A DNA stretch of 64,000 bases from Gudongella oleilytica (lineage in GTDB: Bacteria > Bacillota > Clostridia > Tissierellales > Tissierellaceae): NCBI RefSeq assembly GCF_004101785.1, contig NZ_CP035130.1, positions 620,001 through 684,000 of the forward strand, given 5' to 3'. The position numbers were made by a program, and so were the translations under genes. Below are positions 35,598 through 44,613 of the stretch, in pieces; the stretch's first letter is position 1, and the number at the start of each line of letters is the position of its first letter. The notes beneath the pieces are model-generated. The model was not told where the DNA came from. It saw only the letters and a list, made by a program, of their open reading frames with translations, and ran no database searches.

Positions 35598-36851
35598 ATG
35601 CCAAAAAGCAGAGCAGTCAGTGCAATAATAATGATCGTGATTTCAGCTTTAGTATTGTTCGCAGGAAATTCCATGATGGGTAAGGGGATGGCAGCAGGAC
35701 TTGCAGACGGTACATATCAGGGATTAAGTGATGCAGGAATGCATCCCGGCCTAATAGTAGAGGTAGTGGTGGCGGGTGAGCAGATAACTGATGTCAAGGT
35801 TCTTTCACATGGCGAGACTCCAGGGATAAGTGATCCGGCAATAGCAGAGATGCCCGCAAACATAATCGCAGCTCAATCAACAGAAATAGATGCAGTGTCA
35901 GGGGCAACTATGACTTCAAATGCTATCAAGGAAGCAGTTGCAAACGCCCTTGCAGCAGAACCGGGATACAAGGTGCCAGTTACATATGCTGACGGAACCT
36001 ATGAAGGCTCAAGCGACGCAGGAATGCACCCTGGCCTGAAGGTTTCAGTAGTGGTAACAGATGGCAGGATCTCAGAAGTAAAGGTGATCGCTCACGAAGA
36101 GACTCCGGGAATAAGCGATCCTGCAATATCTGGTGTACCTGCAGCAATAGTTGAGTCAGGCTCACCGGCAGTTGACGTCGTATCAGGAGCTACCTATACT
36201 TCTACAGCGATCATAGAAGCAGTTCAAAATGCATTGGCATCTGAGCCTGTTGGAGCGGAAGAGCCGGCAGAGGAGCCAGCAGAAGAGATCATACCGGCTG
36301 ACAGGGTATATGTCGACGGAGTTTATGAAGGCTCAAGCGATGCAGGGATGCACCCTGGCCTTAAGGTTTCAGTTGAGATAGCAGGTGGTAAAATAGCTGC
36401 TGTTAAGGTTATAGCTCATGACGAGACACCGGGGATCAGTGATCCGGCAATCTCTGGGATGCCTCAGGCAATCGTAGCAGCCAACACTCCAAGTGTTGAC
36501 GTAGTATCAGGAGCAACCTATACATCTATGGCCATAAAAGAAGCGGTTACTCTTGCACTTGAGGGAGCAGTAGCACCTACAGTATATGTCGACGGGGTCT
36601 ATGAAGGCTCAAGTGATGCAGGAATGCACCCGGGTCTAAAGGTATCCGTTGAGGTAGTTGACGGAAAGATAGCAAGTGTTAAGGTCATCGCCCATGAGGA
36701 GACAGAAGGTATTTCAGATCCTGCTATAGCTGGAGTTCCAGCTGCCATAGTGGAAGCCAACTCACCTGAGGTAGATGGAGTATCTGGAGCGACCTACACT
36801 TCAATGGCAATCAAGGAAGCTGTAGCCCTGGCACTCCAAAACGCGAAATAA
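35598..36851 (+). CDS. Exported protein with four tandem FMN-binding domains
   Basis: Protein of 417 residues: one N-terminal membrane segment (residues about 7-24, no lipobox), then four FMN_bind domains of 90-105 residues. Each begins DGxYxGxSDAGMHPGL and ends with the flavinylation motif SGATxTS at residues 101, 196, 304 and 396, where ApbE attaches FMN to the Thr in NqrC/RnfG/PplA-type proteins. An acidic linker EEPAEEPAEE separates domains 2 and 3. Nearly identical DNA at the domain starts (36004, 36326, 36601) shows recent tandem duplication. Likely role: an outer-surface electron carrier. No apbE or membrane reductase gene is in the window. ATG at 35598 chosen over GTG at 35592. Confidence 0.88.
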   Translation: MPKSRAVSAIIMIVISALVLFAGNSMMGKGMAAGLADGTYQGLSDAGMHPGLIVEVVVAGEQITDVKVLSHGETPGISDPAIAEMPANIIAAQSTEIDAVSGATMTSNAIKEAVANALAAEPGYKVPVTYADGTYEGSSDAGMHPGLKVSVVVTDGRISEVKVIAHEETPGISDPAISGVPAAIVESGSPAVDVVSGATYTSTAIIEAVQNALASEPVGAEEPAEEPAEEIIPADRVYVDGVYEGSSDAGMHPGLKVSVEIAGGKIAAVKVIAHDETPGISDPAISGMPQAIVAANTPSVDVVSGATYTSMAIKEAVTLALEGAVAPTVYVDGVYEGSSDAGMHPGLKVSVEVVDGKIASVKVIAHEETEGISDPAIAGVPAAIVEANSPEVDGVSGATYTSMAIKEAVALALQNAK

Positions 36852-36864
36852 CATTGAAATTAAG

Positions 36865-36900
36865 CCCGGAATCGAAATATATCGGTTCCGGGTATTTATT
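36865..36900 (+). terminator. Terminator after the FMN-binding gene
   Basis: CCCGGAATCGA (36865-36875) pairs with TCGGTTCCGGG (36882-36892) with one mismatch, followed by TATTTATTT. The following leader to 37054 contains TATTCAC repeated three times but no clear promoter. Confidence 0.8.
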
Positions 36901-37054
36901 TGCCAGTTGAAGATTTTTGATTAATGTGGTTTAATATTGTTATAAAGCAGTCATACTTTATGGGACTGTAAAACGTTTTCCCCCATTATCAGCTTTTGTA
37001 TTTATCTATTCACTATTCACTGTTAACTATTCACTATCTAAAGGGAGGATTCAA

Positions 37055-38254
37055 ATGAACAAGGAAAAAATGAGCAAAATGAATTTCTCAACAAGAGCAG
37101 TACACGCAGGATACCAAAAGAACGAGTTTGGAGCATTGGCAACACCTATCTACCAAACATCAACATTCATCTTCGATTCAGCCGAGCAAGGTGGCAGAAG
37201 ATTTGCAGGGGAGGAAGAGGGATACATATACTCAAGACTTGGAAACCCAACCTGCACTCAGGTTGAAGAGAAGCTTGCAAACCTTGAGAATGCTGAAGCA
37301 GCTATAGTTATGTCTTCAGGCATGGGAGCTATTACCTCTGTCATATGGACACAGGTTGGCGGCGGAGACCACATAGTAGCAGCCAAGACTCTTTACGGAT
37401 GTACCTTCGCATTCCTTAACCACGGGATCTCAAAATTCAATGTCGAGGTAGACTTTGTTGACACATCAGATCCTGAGAATGTAAGAAAGGCAATGAAGCC
37501 TAATACAAAGCTTGTTTACCTTGAGAGCCCTGCAAACCCTAATATGAATATCTCAGACCTTGCTGAGATCGCTAAGATCGCTCATGAGGTCGAGGGCTGT
37601 ATCGTAGTTGTAGACAACACATACTGCACACCTTACCTTCAAAGACCGCTTGACCTTGGATGCGATGTAGTTGTTCACTCAGCTACTAAATATCTTAACG
37701 GCCACGGAGACGTTATTGCAGGCTTTGCAGTAGGTAAGAAGGAATTCATCGACCAGGTAAGACTGTTTGGCGTAAAAGATATGACCGGAGCTTCAATGAG
37801 CCCATTCGATGCTTGGCTTATAAACAGGGGAATGAAGACGCTTGACCTTAGAATGGAAAAGCACTGCTCAAATGCACAGGCTGTAGCTGAGTTCCTGGAA
37901 GCTCATCCTGCAGTTGATAAGGTCCTTTACCCTGGACTTAAGAGCTTCCCGCAGTATGAACTGGCTAAAAAGCAAATGATGCTTCCTGGAGCAATGATCG
38001 CCTTCGAACTTAAGGGCGGTTTCGAAGCAGGAAAGACTCTTATGAACTCCGTTGAGCTTTGCACTCTGGCAGTAAGCCTTGGAGATACTGAGACGCTTAT
38101 CCAGCATCCGGCATCAATGACCCACTCACCATATACACCTGAAGAAAGAGTAGAAGCTGGTATTTCAGAAGGTCTTGTAAGACTTTCCATAGGCCTCGAG
38201 CATGCCGATGACATAATAGCAGACCTTAAGCAGGCTCTTGATAAGACTATCTAA
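37055..38254 (+). CDS. megL: Methionine gamma-lyase
   Basis: PLP enzyme of 399 residues in the Cys/Met metabolism family. The Schiff-base lysine is in [11 protein letters not shown] and the PLP aspartate in [12 protein letters not shown]. The segment [14 protein letters not shown] carries the active-site Cys that distinguishes methionine gamma-lyase from cystathionine gamma-lyase and synthase. It would convert methionine to methanethiol, 2-oxobutanoate and ammonia in the cytoplasm, a fermentative route in amino-acid-using anaerobes. AAAGGGAGG supports the ATG. Single gene with its own terminator. The 2-oxobutanoate it makes could link to other 2-oxo-acid genes in the window, but that is speculation. 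Confidence 0.9.
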   Translation: MNKEKMSKMNFSTRAVHAGYQKNEFGALATPIYQTSTFIFDSAEQGGRRFAGEEEGYIYSRLGNPTCTQVEEKLANLENAEAAIVMSSGMGAITSVIWTQVGGGDHIVAAKTLYGCTFAFLNHGISKFNVEVDFVDTSDPENVRKAMKPNTKLVYLESPANPNMNISDLAEIAKIAHEVEGCIVVVDNTYCTPYLQRPLDLGCDVVVHSATKYLNGHGDVIAGFAVGKKEFIDQVRLFGVKDMTGASMSPFDAWLINRGMKTLDLRMEKHCSNAQAVAEFLEAHPAVDKVLYPGLKSFPQYELAKKQMMLPGAMIAFELKGGFEAGKTLMNSVELCTLAVSLGDTETLIQHPASMTHSPYTPEERVEAGISEGLVRLSIGLEHADDIIADLKQALDKTI

Positions 38255-38268
38255 TTCATATCACTTAG

Positions 38269-38299
38269 CAGGATGGGATAAATTCTCATCCTGTTTTTT
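38269..38299 (+). terminator. Terminator after methionine gamma-lyase
   Basis: CAGGATG (38269-38275) pairs with CATCCTG (38287-38293), followed by TTTTTT. Confidence 0.85.
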
Positions 38300-38476
38300 A
38301 ATGTCAAATATCATGACAGATCTCTGCACCAAATTAAATAATTAACAAAGGTCTATATAAATCCTAATGAAACAAGATACGGATTCCTTCCGTCAAGCTA
38401 TCCAGCCTCGACCCAGAAACTGCTGCTTCAGGTCACCCTGGTTCAGCCAACTACAACCTATGACAGCATTTTTATA

Positions 38477-39229
38477 TTACAACTTTCCCTGAGCCCTAAG
38501 GCTATTAAGGAAATACGGCATCTGAACTCTCCACCATGTCCAGTCATGGTCCACGTCATACCCCCAGAAATCGATCCATGCAGGTACTCCTTTGCTGTCG
38601 AGGATATCCTTTAATAGCCTGGTGTCCCTTATGGTATCCTCCTCCCATTTTCCAAGCCCGGTACAGATAATTATGTTTCCGTGTCTATAAGCCTCAAGAT
38701 ATTTGAGGTCGTTAAGATTTGAAAGATAATCCACCGGTGAATTAAAGTAAACATCGGGGTCGGACAGGTTATTCCCTACAAAGAACCTTGCATCATATAA
38801 CCCGCTAAGCGCTATAACCGAATCAAACACGTCAGGATGCCTGAAATAGAAGTTTGCACTATGATAGCCTCCCATGCTGCAGCCTGTAGTCATAAAACCT
38901 CCCTGCCAGCCACTGTGAGCCCATATAAAGGGGACCAGTTCATTGACTATGTAATGATCATAAGCATTATGCATTCTTGCCATATCACCAGGCCACTTAC
39001 CCTTATTGAGCCAGCTTTCCTGATCTACACTGTCAGGAGTATAGAATCTTACGACACCCTCCTCAATAAGACTGCTGCATGCCTCTATCATTCCAAAATC
39101 CTCATATTCGTAAAAGCTGCCTCCCGATGACGGGAAAACAATAATGGGCTTACCTCCATGCCCGTAGCTCTTAAAAGGCATCATCCTGTTAAGACTGGAG
39201 CTGTAAAATTCATGATATTCAATTCTCAT
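38477..39229 (-). CDS. Esterase-family alpha/beta hydrolase
   Basis: Putative esterase of 250 residues (Esterase D/antigen 85-like group). The nucleophile elbow is GCSMGGYHSANFYF; a His near the C-terminus in YDVDHDWTWWR completes the usual triad region. There is no signal peptide. The ATG at 39229 follows GGGAGGTGG; a GTG three codons earlier overlaps that site. Relatives hydrolyse acyl or formyl esters; nothing nearby fixes the substrate. Only a decayed fragment lies upstream. Confidence 0.85.
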   Translation of the reverse strand: MRIEYHEFYSSSLNRMMPFKSYGHGGKPIIVFPSSGGSFYEYEDFGMIEACSSLIEEGVVRFYTPDSVDQESWLNKGKWPGDMARMHNAYDHYIVNELVPFIWAHSGWQGGFMTTGCSMGGYHSANFYFRHPDVFDSVIALSGLYDARFFVGNNLSDPDVYFNSPVDYLSNLNDLKYLEAYRHGNIIICTGLGKWEEDTIRDTRLLKDILDSKGVPAWIDFWGYDVDHDWTWWRVQMPYFLNSLRAQGKL

Positions 39230-39246
39230 ATCATCCACCTCCCTAA

Positions 39247-39400
39247 TCAGCTTTCAGTAAGCTCAGCCATCAACTCTCTGACTCTTGGTTCATCTTTTAC
39301 ATTGGTCAATACTACCAGATAATCTTCAGCCCTTATCACAGTATCACCATGAGGAGTAATATCAATGCCCTTTATATGAATCCATTTCTGACGCCTCGGC
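39247..39400 (-). pseudogene. TrkA-C (RCK) domain fragment, 3' end of a lost transporter gene
   Basis: Reverse-strand translation KWIHIKGIDITPHGDTVIRA followed by EDYLVVLTNVKDE and ending MAELTES-stop matches the end of TrkA-C domains that close K+ channels and ClC-type transporters. Nothing upstream continues the gene. It is a short remnant left of the esterase gene. Confidence 0.6.
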
Positions 39401-39614
39401 CTGCTTAGCCTCAAGCTGCAGCTCAAGAAGCGATTATTTGAAGCTTCCTATTATGTGTGTTTATTACTTTGTGGTAATTATTCTTTAACATTCTATCGAT
39501 CTCCTATTAGTCCATATAATTTTATCACAAATTTTTCGGATTTTCACAAAACTATTACCATTTGGGTATATATAAAAAGAAGATACAAGGGAATTTAATG
39601 AGAGGAGGTAGCTT

Positions 39615-40067
39615 ATGGACAGGATACTCGTACCGATCGACGGCTCCCCAACATCCCGGAAAGCTGCAGATATGGCGATCGATATAGCTAAAAAGTATGG
39701 CAGTGAGCTGATATTTATGACGGTTGCCAGAAGGCCTGAGATAATCGGGACAGGCAGCAGCGGATATGGTGGTGTCTACAACCAGGATATGCTGACAGAA
39801 GAGCTTCAAAAACATCAGACGAAGATACTGGATGAATTTGTCGAAAAACTGGACTTGACTGGAATCAAGACTGAAAAGAGGATAGCAGTGGGAACTCCTT
39901 CAGAAGAAATTGCAGATGCTGCTGAAGAAATGGGAGCAGACCTTATAGTAATCGGCAGAAGGGGCTATTCAAGGATAAAAAGATTCTTTGTAGGGTCGGT
40001 TTCTCAAAGAGTAGTATCAGAAGCACATTGCCCAGTACTTGTCGTCAATGACGATGCTGCAGTATAA
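39615..40067 (+). CDS. Universal stress protein (UspA family)
   Basis: UspA-type protein of 150 residues: DRILVPIDGSPTSRKAADMA at the N-terminus and the ATP-binding signature GADLIVIGRRGYSRIKRFFV-GSVSQRVV near the C-terminus (G-2x-G-9x-G-S/T), so probably the nucleotide-binding subtype. GAGAGGAGG gives a strong start. Followed by its own terminator; function is general stress/energy sensing. Confidence 0.92.
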   Translation: MDRILVPIDGSPTSRKAADMAIDIAKKYGSELIFMTVARRPEIIGTGSSGYGGVYNQDMLTEELQKHQTKILDEFVEKLDLTGIKTEKRIAVGTPSEEIADAAEEMGADLIVIGRRGYSRIKRFFVGSVSQRVVSEAHCPVLVVNDDAAV

Positions 40068-40071
40068 AATT

Positions 40072-40106
40072 TTCTCCCGGGGAAACCCGGGTCTTTCTTT
40101 TTTGTA
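40072..40106 (+). terminator. Terminator after the UspA gene
   Basis: CCCGGG-GAAA-CCCGGG hairpin with a GNRA tetraloop, then TCTTTCTTTTTT. Confidence 0.88.
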
Positions 40107-40195
40107 ACAATTCGAAGGTTCGATTAAATTTGTAAGTATTGTCTAAGGCCCAATAAACTGGTAAACTAATAACATAAGAATGGGAGGGATGTATC

Positions 40196-40546
40196 ATGGA
40201 TATAAAAAGATTTGGGAGCAACGGAAGATACTCCAGTGCTGTAGTACATAATAATGTATTATATCTGTGCGGGCAGACCTGTGATGAGGAGATCATCGAT
40301 GTTAAATTCCAGACTCAGGTCGTACTGAAGCAGATCGATGAGCTGCTTAAAAGCCATGGCTTAGATAAGGAGCATATTTTGTCAGCTACCATATACCTCA
40401 AAAACATAAAAGATTACGATGCAATGAACCAGATTTGGGATGCATGGGTAGTAGAGGGGCATGAGCCAGCAAGAGCATGTGTAGAAGCAAAGCTGGCAGA
40501 TGAATCCATTCTTGTTGAGATATCGATAATAGCAGCAGTCAGGTAA
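40196..40546 (+). CDS. RidA/YjgF-family enamine deaminase
   Basis: Small protein of 116 residues with the trimeric RidA fold: GRYSSAVVHNNVLYLCGQT, QTQVVLKQIDELLKSHGLD, SATIYLKNIKDYDAMNQIW and the terminal Arg-containing loop EPARACVEAKLADESILVEI, where the substrate carboxylate-binding Arg sits. It clears reactive enamines made by PLP enzymes, which fits an amino-acid fermenter. GGGAGGG before the ATG; own terminator. Confidence 0.9.
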   Translation: MDIKRFGSNGRYSSAVVHNNVLYLCGQTCDEEIIDVKFQTQVVLKQIDELLKSHGLDKEHILSATIYLKNIKDYDAMNQIWDAWVVEGHEPARACVEAKLADESILVEISIIAAVR

Positions 40547-40570
40547 AAGGCCTTCGAGGCCTTTTTTTAA
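40546..40570 (+). terminator. Terminator after the RidA gene
   Basis: AAAAGGCC-TTCG-AGGCCTTTTTTT: a UUCG tetraloop stem and T tract directly after the stop codon. Confidence 0.9.
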
Positions 40571-40637
40571 TGGTATTTTGCATATTTGATCAAAGCGGTG
40601 GTAGAATAATGTTATAACCAAGCCAGAGGTGTTTTAC

Positions 40638-41291
40638 ATGCGGGAGATCGACAACATGGTAGTTCAAGTTAAGGATGATGAAACAGCCCTTGAGGATTTC
40701 GTAAAATCTCAGGAGGGATTCATTATCAAAGCAGCTTCAAGAACCTCAAAGCACTATATAACGAGGAGCGACGACGAATGGTCGATTGCTCTGTCTGCAT
40801 TTGTGGAGGCTGTAGAAAAATACGACCTCGAGAAAGGCAGCTTCATGGCCTTTGCAGAGCTGTTGATAAGACGCAGACTGATAGACTGGTTCAGGATAAA
40901 TAGTCGAAATAATGAAGTTATCCATGTTGAAGATATAGAAAATGAGCCGGACACATCAAGAGAATCTGATGAGATAAAGCTGGAGATCCGGGCACTTGAA
41001 GAGGATCTTAGACTGTACGGCATATCTTTCATGGATCTGGCAGATGCGTCTCCAAAGGCACAAAAAACGAGGGATGCTTGCCGGAAGGCGATAAACTGGA
41101 TCATTGAGAATCCTTTGATTATAAATCAAATGAAAGAAAGCAATCAGCTGCCAATAAAAATTATTGAAAATAATTCAGGGGTACCCCGAAAAATTCTCGA
41201 AAGACATCGTAAATATATAATAGCAGTGGTAGAAATACTGGCCGGAGATTATCCGTGGCTAAATGAATATGTAAGGCAGGAGGGGAGGTAG
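40638..41291 (+). CDS. sigI: RNA polymerase sigma factor SigI
   Basis: Sigma-I protein of 217 residues. Region 2 shows FIIKAASRTSKHYITRSDDEWSIAL-type sequence with SAFVEAVEKYDLEKGSF and RRRLIDWFR; the C-terminal SigI domain has IIENNSGVPRKILERHRKYI. The next gene, 2 bp on, encodes the cognate RsgI anti-sigma factor, an arrangement known in Bacillus and in clostridia, where SigI/RsgI pairs respond to heat or to extracellular polysaccharide. The start follows AGAGG. Confidence 0.92.
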   Translation: MREIDNMVVQVKDDETALEDFVKSQEGFIIKAASRTSKHYITRSDDEWSIALSAFVEAVEKYDLEKGSFMAFAELLIRRRLIDWFRINSRNNEVIHVEDIENEPDTSRESDEIKLEIRALEEDLRLYGISFMDLADASPKAQKTRDACRKAINWIIENPLIINQMKESNQLPIKIIENNSGVPRKILERHRKYIIAVVEILAGDYPWLNEYVRQEGR

Positions 41292-41293
41292 TT

Positions 41294-42280
41294 ATGAAAG
41301 CAGTAATACTTGAAGTGAAAAACGGCTATGCAGCAGTGCTAAAAGATGATGGTACAGTAGTTAAGATAAAGGATGAAGACTATAAAGTAGGAGATGTTAT
41401 CAGAATGAAGGATAAGAAGCCATTATTCAACAAAAAGTGGGGTACACTGGTTGCAGCTCTACTTATATTTGCGATGGTTGGAACCGGGACTTATGTAAAT
41501 GCAGCACCGAGCTTTGATGTTTATGTAGAAGATGATGGAGATTTTGAAGTTTTATTCAAAGTAAATAAAGACGGTAAAGTGGTAGATGTATATTATGACG
41601 ATGATGATGAAGATGAAGAATTTGATGACTTGTATGGAAGCCTTGAAGACCTTAAAGGGAAAGAAATTGAAGAAGCTATTAGAGGATTTGCGTTGAAAAT
41701 AGATGAAGACTATGAAAATCTATATATTACCGCATCATCTCGTAATCAGGAAAATACAGAGGAGTTTATCAACAGAATCAGAGAGCGTATGGCTGAAGAT
41801 GAAGGCGAAGGAGATAAGGACAGAGTAAGAGAAGAGAATTCAACAAATGATGAAGTAGAGAAAGGCTATGAAAAAGGCCCTGGAAACATTGATGCTATAA
41901 CAAATGAAATAGTAAGAGAAGCCAAAGAAGAAGGCATTGCTCCTGGTAAGCTGAATATTGTCAATAAACTGCTGTTAGCTGATGATGAAAAAGTGGTTGA
42001 CTTAGAGAAAGACTATGCATTAACTGTTGAAAGAGGCCAAAGCCTAGAAGAAGCTCTTATAGTACTAGCTAAAGAAAAACCAGAAGAATTAATGAAAATA
42101 TTCACTGAATCCAGGGGCAAAGAAACCGCACCTGGACAACTAAAGAAACAGGAAGAAGTAGAAACACAAAATAGAAATATTGAACAAGATACTGAAGAGG
42201 ACCAAGAAATGAATGACAACAAACCTGAAAGCAACCCAGGCAATAAGGGTGGCAACGGTAAAGGTAATGGCAACAACTAA
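41294..42280 (+). CDS. rsgI: RsgI-type anti-sigma factor
   Basis: Membrane anti-sigma factor of 328 residues: N-terminal cytoplasmic RsgI_N domain (VILEVKNGYAAVLKDDGTVV, residues 1-50), one membrane span (about 51-72, TLVAALLIFAMVGTGTYV), an extracellular conserved PASFDVYVEDD-like region (APSFDVYVEDDGDFEVLF), then a very acidic tail (YYDDDDEDEEFDD, EDEGEGDKD) ending in GNKGGNGKGNGNN. It has no carbohydrate-binding module or hydrolase domain, so its signal differs from cellulosomal RsgI proteins. Co-transcribed with sigI and closed by a terminator at 42321. Confidence 0.9.
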   Translation: MKAVILEVKNGYAAVLKDDGTVVKIKDEDYKVGDVIRMKDKKPLFNKKWGTLVAALLIFAMVGTGTYVNAAPSFDVYVEDDGDFEVLFKVNKDGKVVDVYYDDDDEDEEFDDLYGSLEDLKGKEIEEAIRGFALKIDEDYENLYITASSRNQENTEEFINRIRERMAEDEGEGDKDRVREENSTNDEVEKGYEKGPGNIDAITNEIVREAKEEGIAPGKLNIVNKLLLADDEKVVDLEKDYALTVERGQSLEEALIVLAKEKPEELMKIFTESRGKETAPGQLKKQEEVETQNRNIEQDTEEDQEMNDNKPESNPGNKGGNGKGNGNN

Positions 42281-42320
42281 CAGCCAACAGTAAAACCCTA
42301 ATAAATGCATCACCATTAGA

Positions 42321-42360
42321 ACAAAGCCCCGCTTTCCTTGTGTCGGGGCTTTGTTTGTTT
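42321..42360 (+). terminator. Terminator of the sigI-rsgI operon
   Basis: ACAAAGCCCCG (42321-42331) pairs with CGGGGCTTTGT (42344-42354), then TTGTTT. Confidence 0.92.
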
Positions 42361-42427
42361 GACAAATTCAATATTTTTAGCTAAAGTAAGTAGTATAATT
42401 AATCAAACCAGACCAGGGGGAAAACAG

Positions 42428-43258
42428 ATGGCAGCAAGGAATGATAACAACAAAACACTAAGCATAGTGGCAGCGATATCCTATTTATTTATGATATTAA
42501 CCAATTATATGGCCAATGCTCTTCCGTTGAATGGGCTATATACGGCAGATATAACAGATAAGCTGTATCCAAATATGTTTACGCCAGCAGGATGGACTTT
42601 CTCGATCTGGGGATTCATATATTTCATGCTATTAGTATACGTATTGTATAGTCTCAACATAATAAAGGCCATTGATTCTCTAAGCGATCCACAGATACTC
42701 GATGGAACAGCAATATTGTTTACCATTTCCTCGGTTCTTAATATTGCCTGGTTGTTCGCATGGCATTATGACATGATGGTTCTTTCTGAGATATTTATGG
42801 TAGGATTATGGATTGTGTTGTTCATGATAGTATTAAATATAAAAAGAAATAAGCTGACAAGACTTCAATACATATATCTTAAGCTTCCATTCAGCATCTA
42901 TTTTGGATGGATAACAGTAGCACTTGTAGCGAACACAGTAGTAATGCTTGTAAGCCTGAATTTTGGGTTCTTCGGGATACCTGAGGTAGACTGGGTAAGG
43001 TATGTGGCTATTATTGGTGCGATATTTACAAGCATAATAGCCATCATAAACATGGACCTTGCTTTCAGCTTCGTCCCTATGTGGGGATACTTTGGGATCC
43101 TAATGAAGCATGCACTGCCGTCAGGCTATAACAATCAATATGAAACAATAATCACAACTCTTGCAATAACAATAGTCGGACTATTCCTTGTTATGCTGTT
43201 GATCCTGGGTCAGAAAAAATTCCAGGCAGGAGCTGTAAGAAGAAGGAGAATGTCGTAG
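42428..43258 (+). CDS. TspO/MBR-type tryptophan-rich membrane protein
   Basis: Membrane protein of 276 residues with about eight hydrophobic segments. The motif FTPAGWTFSIWGFIYFMLL is the signature of tryptophan-rich sensory proteins distantly related to TspO; the second half adds PFSIYFGWITVALVANT. It is longer than canonical TspO (about 155 residues), as usual for this branch. ATG at 42428 is preferred (CAGGGGG upstream); an in-frame start 30 codons earlier lies in the preceding terminator. Function in Bacillota is unestablished. The 209 bp after it hold GCGTTAA direct repeats and a CAATTGACGATTG element. Confidence 0.82.
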   Translation: MAARNDNNKTLSIVAAISYLFMILTNYMANALPLNGLYTADITDKLYPNMFTPAGWTFSIWGFIYFMLLVYVLYSLNIIKAIDSLSDPQILDGTAILFTISSVLNIAWLFAWHYDMMVLSEIFMVGLWIVLFMIVLNIKRNKLTRLQYIYLKLPFSIYFGWITVALVANTVVMLVSLNFGFFGIPEVDWVRYVAIIGAIFTSIIAIINMDLAFSFVPMWGYFGILMKHALPSGYNNQYETIITTLAITIVGLFLVMLLILGQKKFQAGAVRRRRMS

Positions 43259-43260
43259 AA

Positions 43261-43302
43261 TAAGCGTTAAGCGTTAAGAATAATTGACAATTGACGATTG
43301 AT
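43261..43302 (+). repeat. Intergenic repeat: GCGTTAA direct repeat plus CAATTGACGATTG unit
   Basis: TAAGCGTTAAGCGTTAAG is followed by AATTGACAATTGACGATTG. The latter recurs at 44243 in the same orientation and inverted at about 50926, 51410 and 52575. Confidence 0.7.
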
Positions 43303-43467
43303 ACCGATCCATCGCTTTCTGGCGGTCAAAGACCACCCTTACAAGCGCCTGCTGCATAATGCTAATCGCCTCTAGCGACAAAGTCGCAATCTGTTGATAC
43401 ATCTGAATCCGTTTGGGTATAAATAGCAAGAACGGTAGAATAACCACAACCTAAAAGGAGTGATTTA

Positions 43468-44235
43468 ATGAGCGATTTATTCGATCTTAAAGGCAAGGTA
43501 GCATTGGTAACAGGTGCATCATCAGGATTAGGCGTACAATTTGCGACAGCATTGGCAAGACAGGGAGCAGATGTAGCTCTTTTGGCAAGAAGAGTCGAGA
43601 AACTGGATGAAGTAAAGAAAGACATTGAAAAACTTGGCGTTAAGGCACTTGCAATTCAATGCGACGTGACAGACAACGCTCAGATAAGGGAAGCAGTTGC
43701 TAAGGTCAAAGAGCATTTCGGCAAGATAGACATTCTTGTAAACAATGCAGGAATAGGGGCAGGTGAGCCGGCTGAGACTCAATCAGACGAAACCTGGAAC
43801 AAGACCATAGACATCAACCTGAATGCAGTTTACTTCACAGCAAGAGAAGTAGGAAAGCTGATGGTCGAGCAAAAATATGGCAAGATCATAAACATTGGCT
43901 CGATCCACAGTGTAGTAGCTATGGCAGGACTTCCTATTTCAGCCTATGCTGCTTCAAAAGGTGCAGTAATGCAGCTTAGCAAGGCTCTTGCAAATGAGTG
44001 GGCTAAGTACAACATTACAGTAAACACAATAGGACCTGCATATTTTGAAAGCGAAATGACTGCAGGAATTGTTGGGAACGAAGGTTTTGCGCAGGTTGTA
44101 AAGACCTACTGCCCAATGGGTAGAATAGGTAAAAGAGGAGAGCTTGACGGAGCAATAGTATACTTCGCTTCAGATGCATCAAGCTACACTACCGGTCAGT
44201 ACCTTGCAGTAGACGGCGGCTGGACGGCGATATAA
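43468..44235 (+). CDS. Short-chain dehydrogenase/reductase (classical SDR)
   Basis: NAD(P)-dependent oxidoreductase of 255 residues. Cofactor motif TGASSGLG at residues about 16-23, structural NNAG at about 92, catalytic Ser (INIGSIHS), YAASKGA for Tyr/Lys, and the closing TGQYLAVDGGW. Most like gluconate 5-dehydrogenase/3-oxoacyl-ACP reductase-type SDRs; the substrate is not deducible. An Arg after the first beta-alpha unit (ARRVEKLDEV) hints at NADPH. AAAGGAG before the ATG. Confidence 0.88.
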   Translation: MSDLFDLKGKVALVTGASSGLGVQFATALARQGADVALLARRVEKLDEVKKDIEKLGVKALAIQCDVTDNAQIREAVAKVKEHFGKIDILVNNAGIGAGEPAETQSDETWNKTIDINLNAVYFTAREVGKLMVEQKYGKIINIGSIHSVVAMAGLPISAYAASKGAVMQLSKALANEWAKYNITVNTIGPAYFESEMTAGIVGNEGFAQVVKTYCPMGRIGKRGELDGAIVYFASDASSYTTGQYLAVDGGWTAI

Positions 44236-44239
44236 TACC

Positions 44240-44600
44240 AATAATTGACAATTGACGATTGACAATAAAAACCAGATCCTTCACATTGGTTCAGGATGAC
44301 AAAAATCTTATCTGTCACCCTGAGCGATTGCGAAGGATCTTTTAATTTACTAGATTAATGTGTCATCCCGACCGAAGTGGAGGGATCCCCGTCTTTTGAT
44401 ATTTTTTCTTTTGCTATCTACTACACCTACTATCTACTATCTACTTTTCCCAAGTTCATAGTCCCCAGTCCCTCAAGAGATTCCTCGACTTCGCTCGGAA
44501 TGACAGGATTCTTTAATTGTCAACTGTCAATTGTCAATTTAAACTTTCTTTCCCCAGTCCCTTGCTCCTTTCCACCTTTCCAACTTTCCTACATTCCAAC
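44240..44600. repeat. Gene-free stretch filled with composite intergenic repeats
   Basis: Contains AATTGACAATTGACGATTG (44243-44262), an imperfect palindrome GATCCTTCACATTGGTTCAG / CACCCTGAGCGATTGCGAAG GATC (44276-44341), GTCATCCCGACCGAAGTGGA GGGATCC (44362-44388), a TCGACTTCGCTCGGAATGAC unit (44488-44507) and TCAACTGTCAATTGTCAATT (44519-44538). Related units recur at 50.8-51.0, 51.28-51.45 and 52.51-52.62 kb. No gene is supported here. Confidence 0.8.
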
Positions 44601-44613
44601 GTTCCAACTTTAC

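Noticed and set aside
35492-35683. 63-codon plus-strand frame before the FMN-binding gene
   Set aside because: Overlaps the well-supported FMN-binding gene in another frame and has no family features.
37055-38254. Cystathionine gamma-synthase/lyase
   Set aside because: The TLYGCTFAF active-site Cys and neighbouring residues are those of methionine gamma-lyase.
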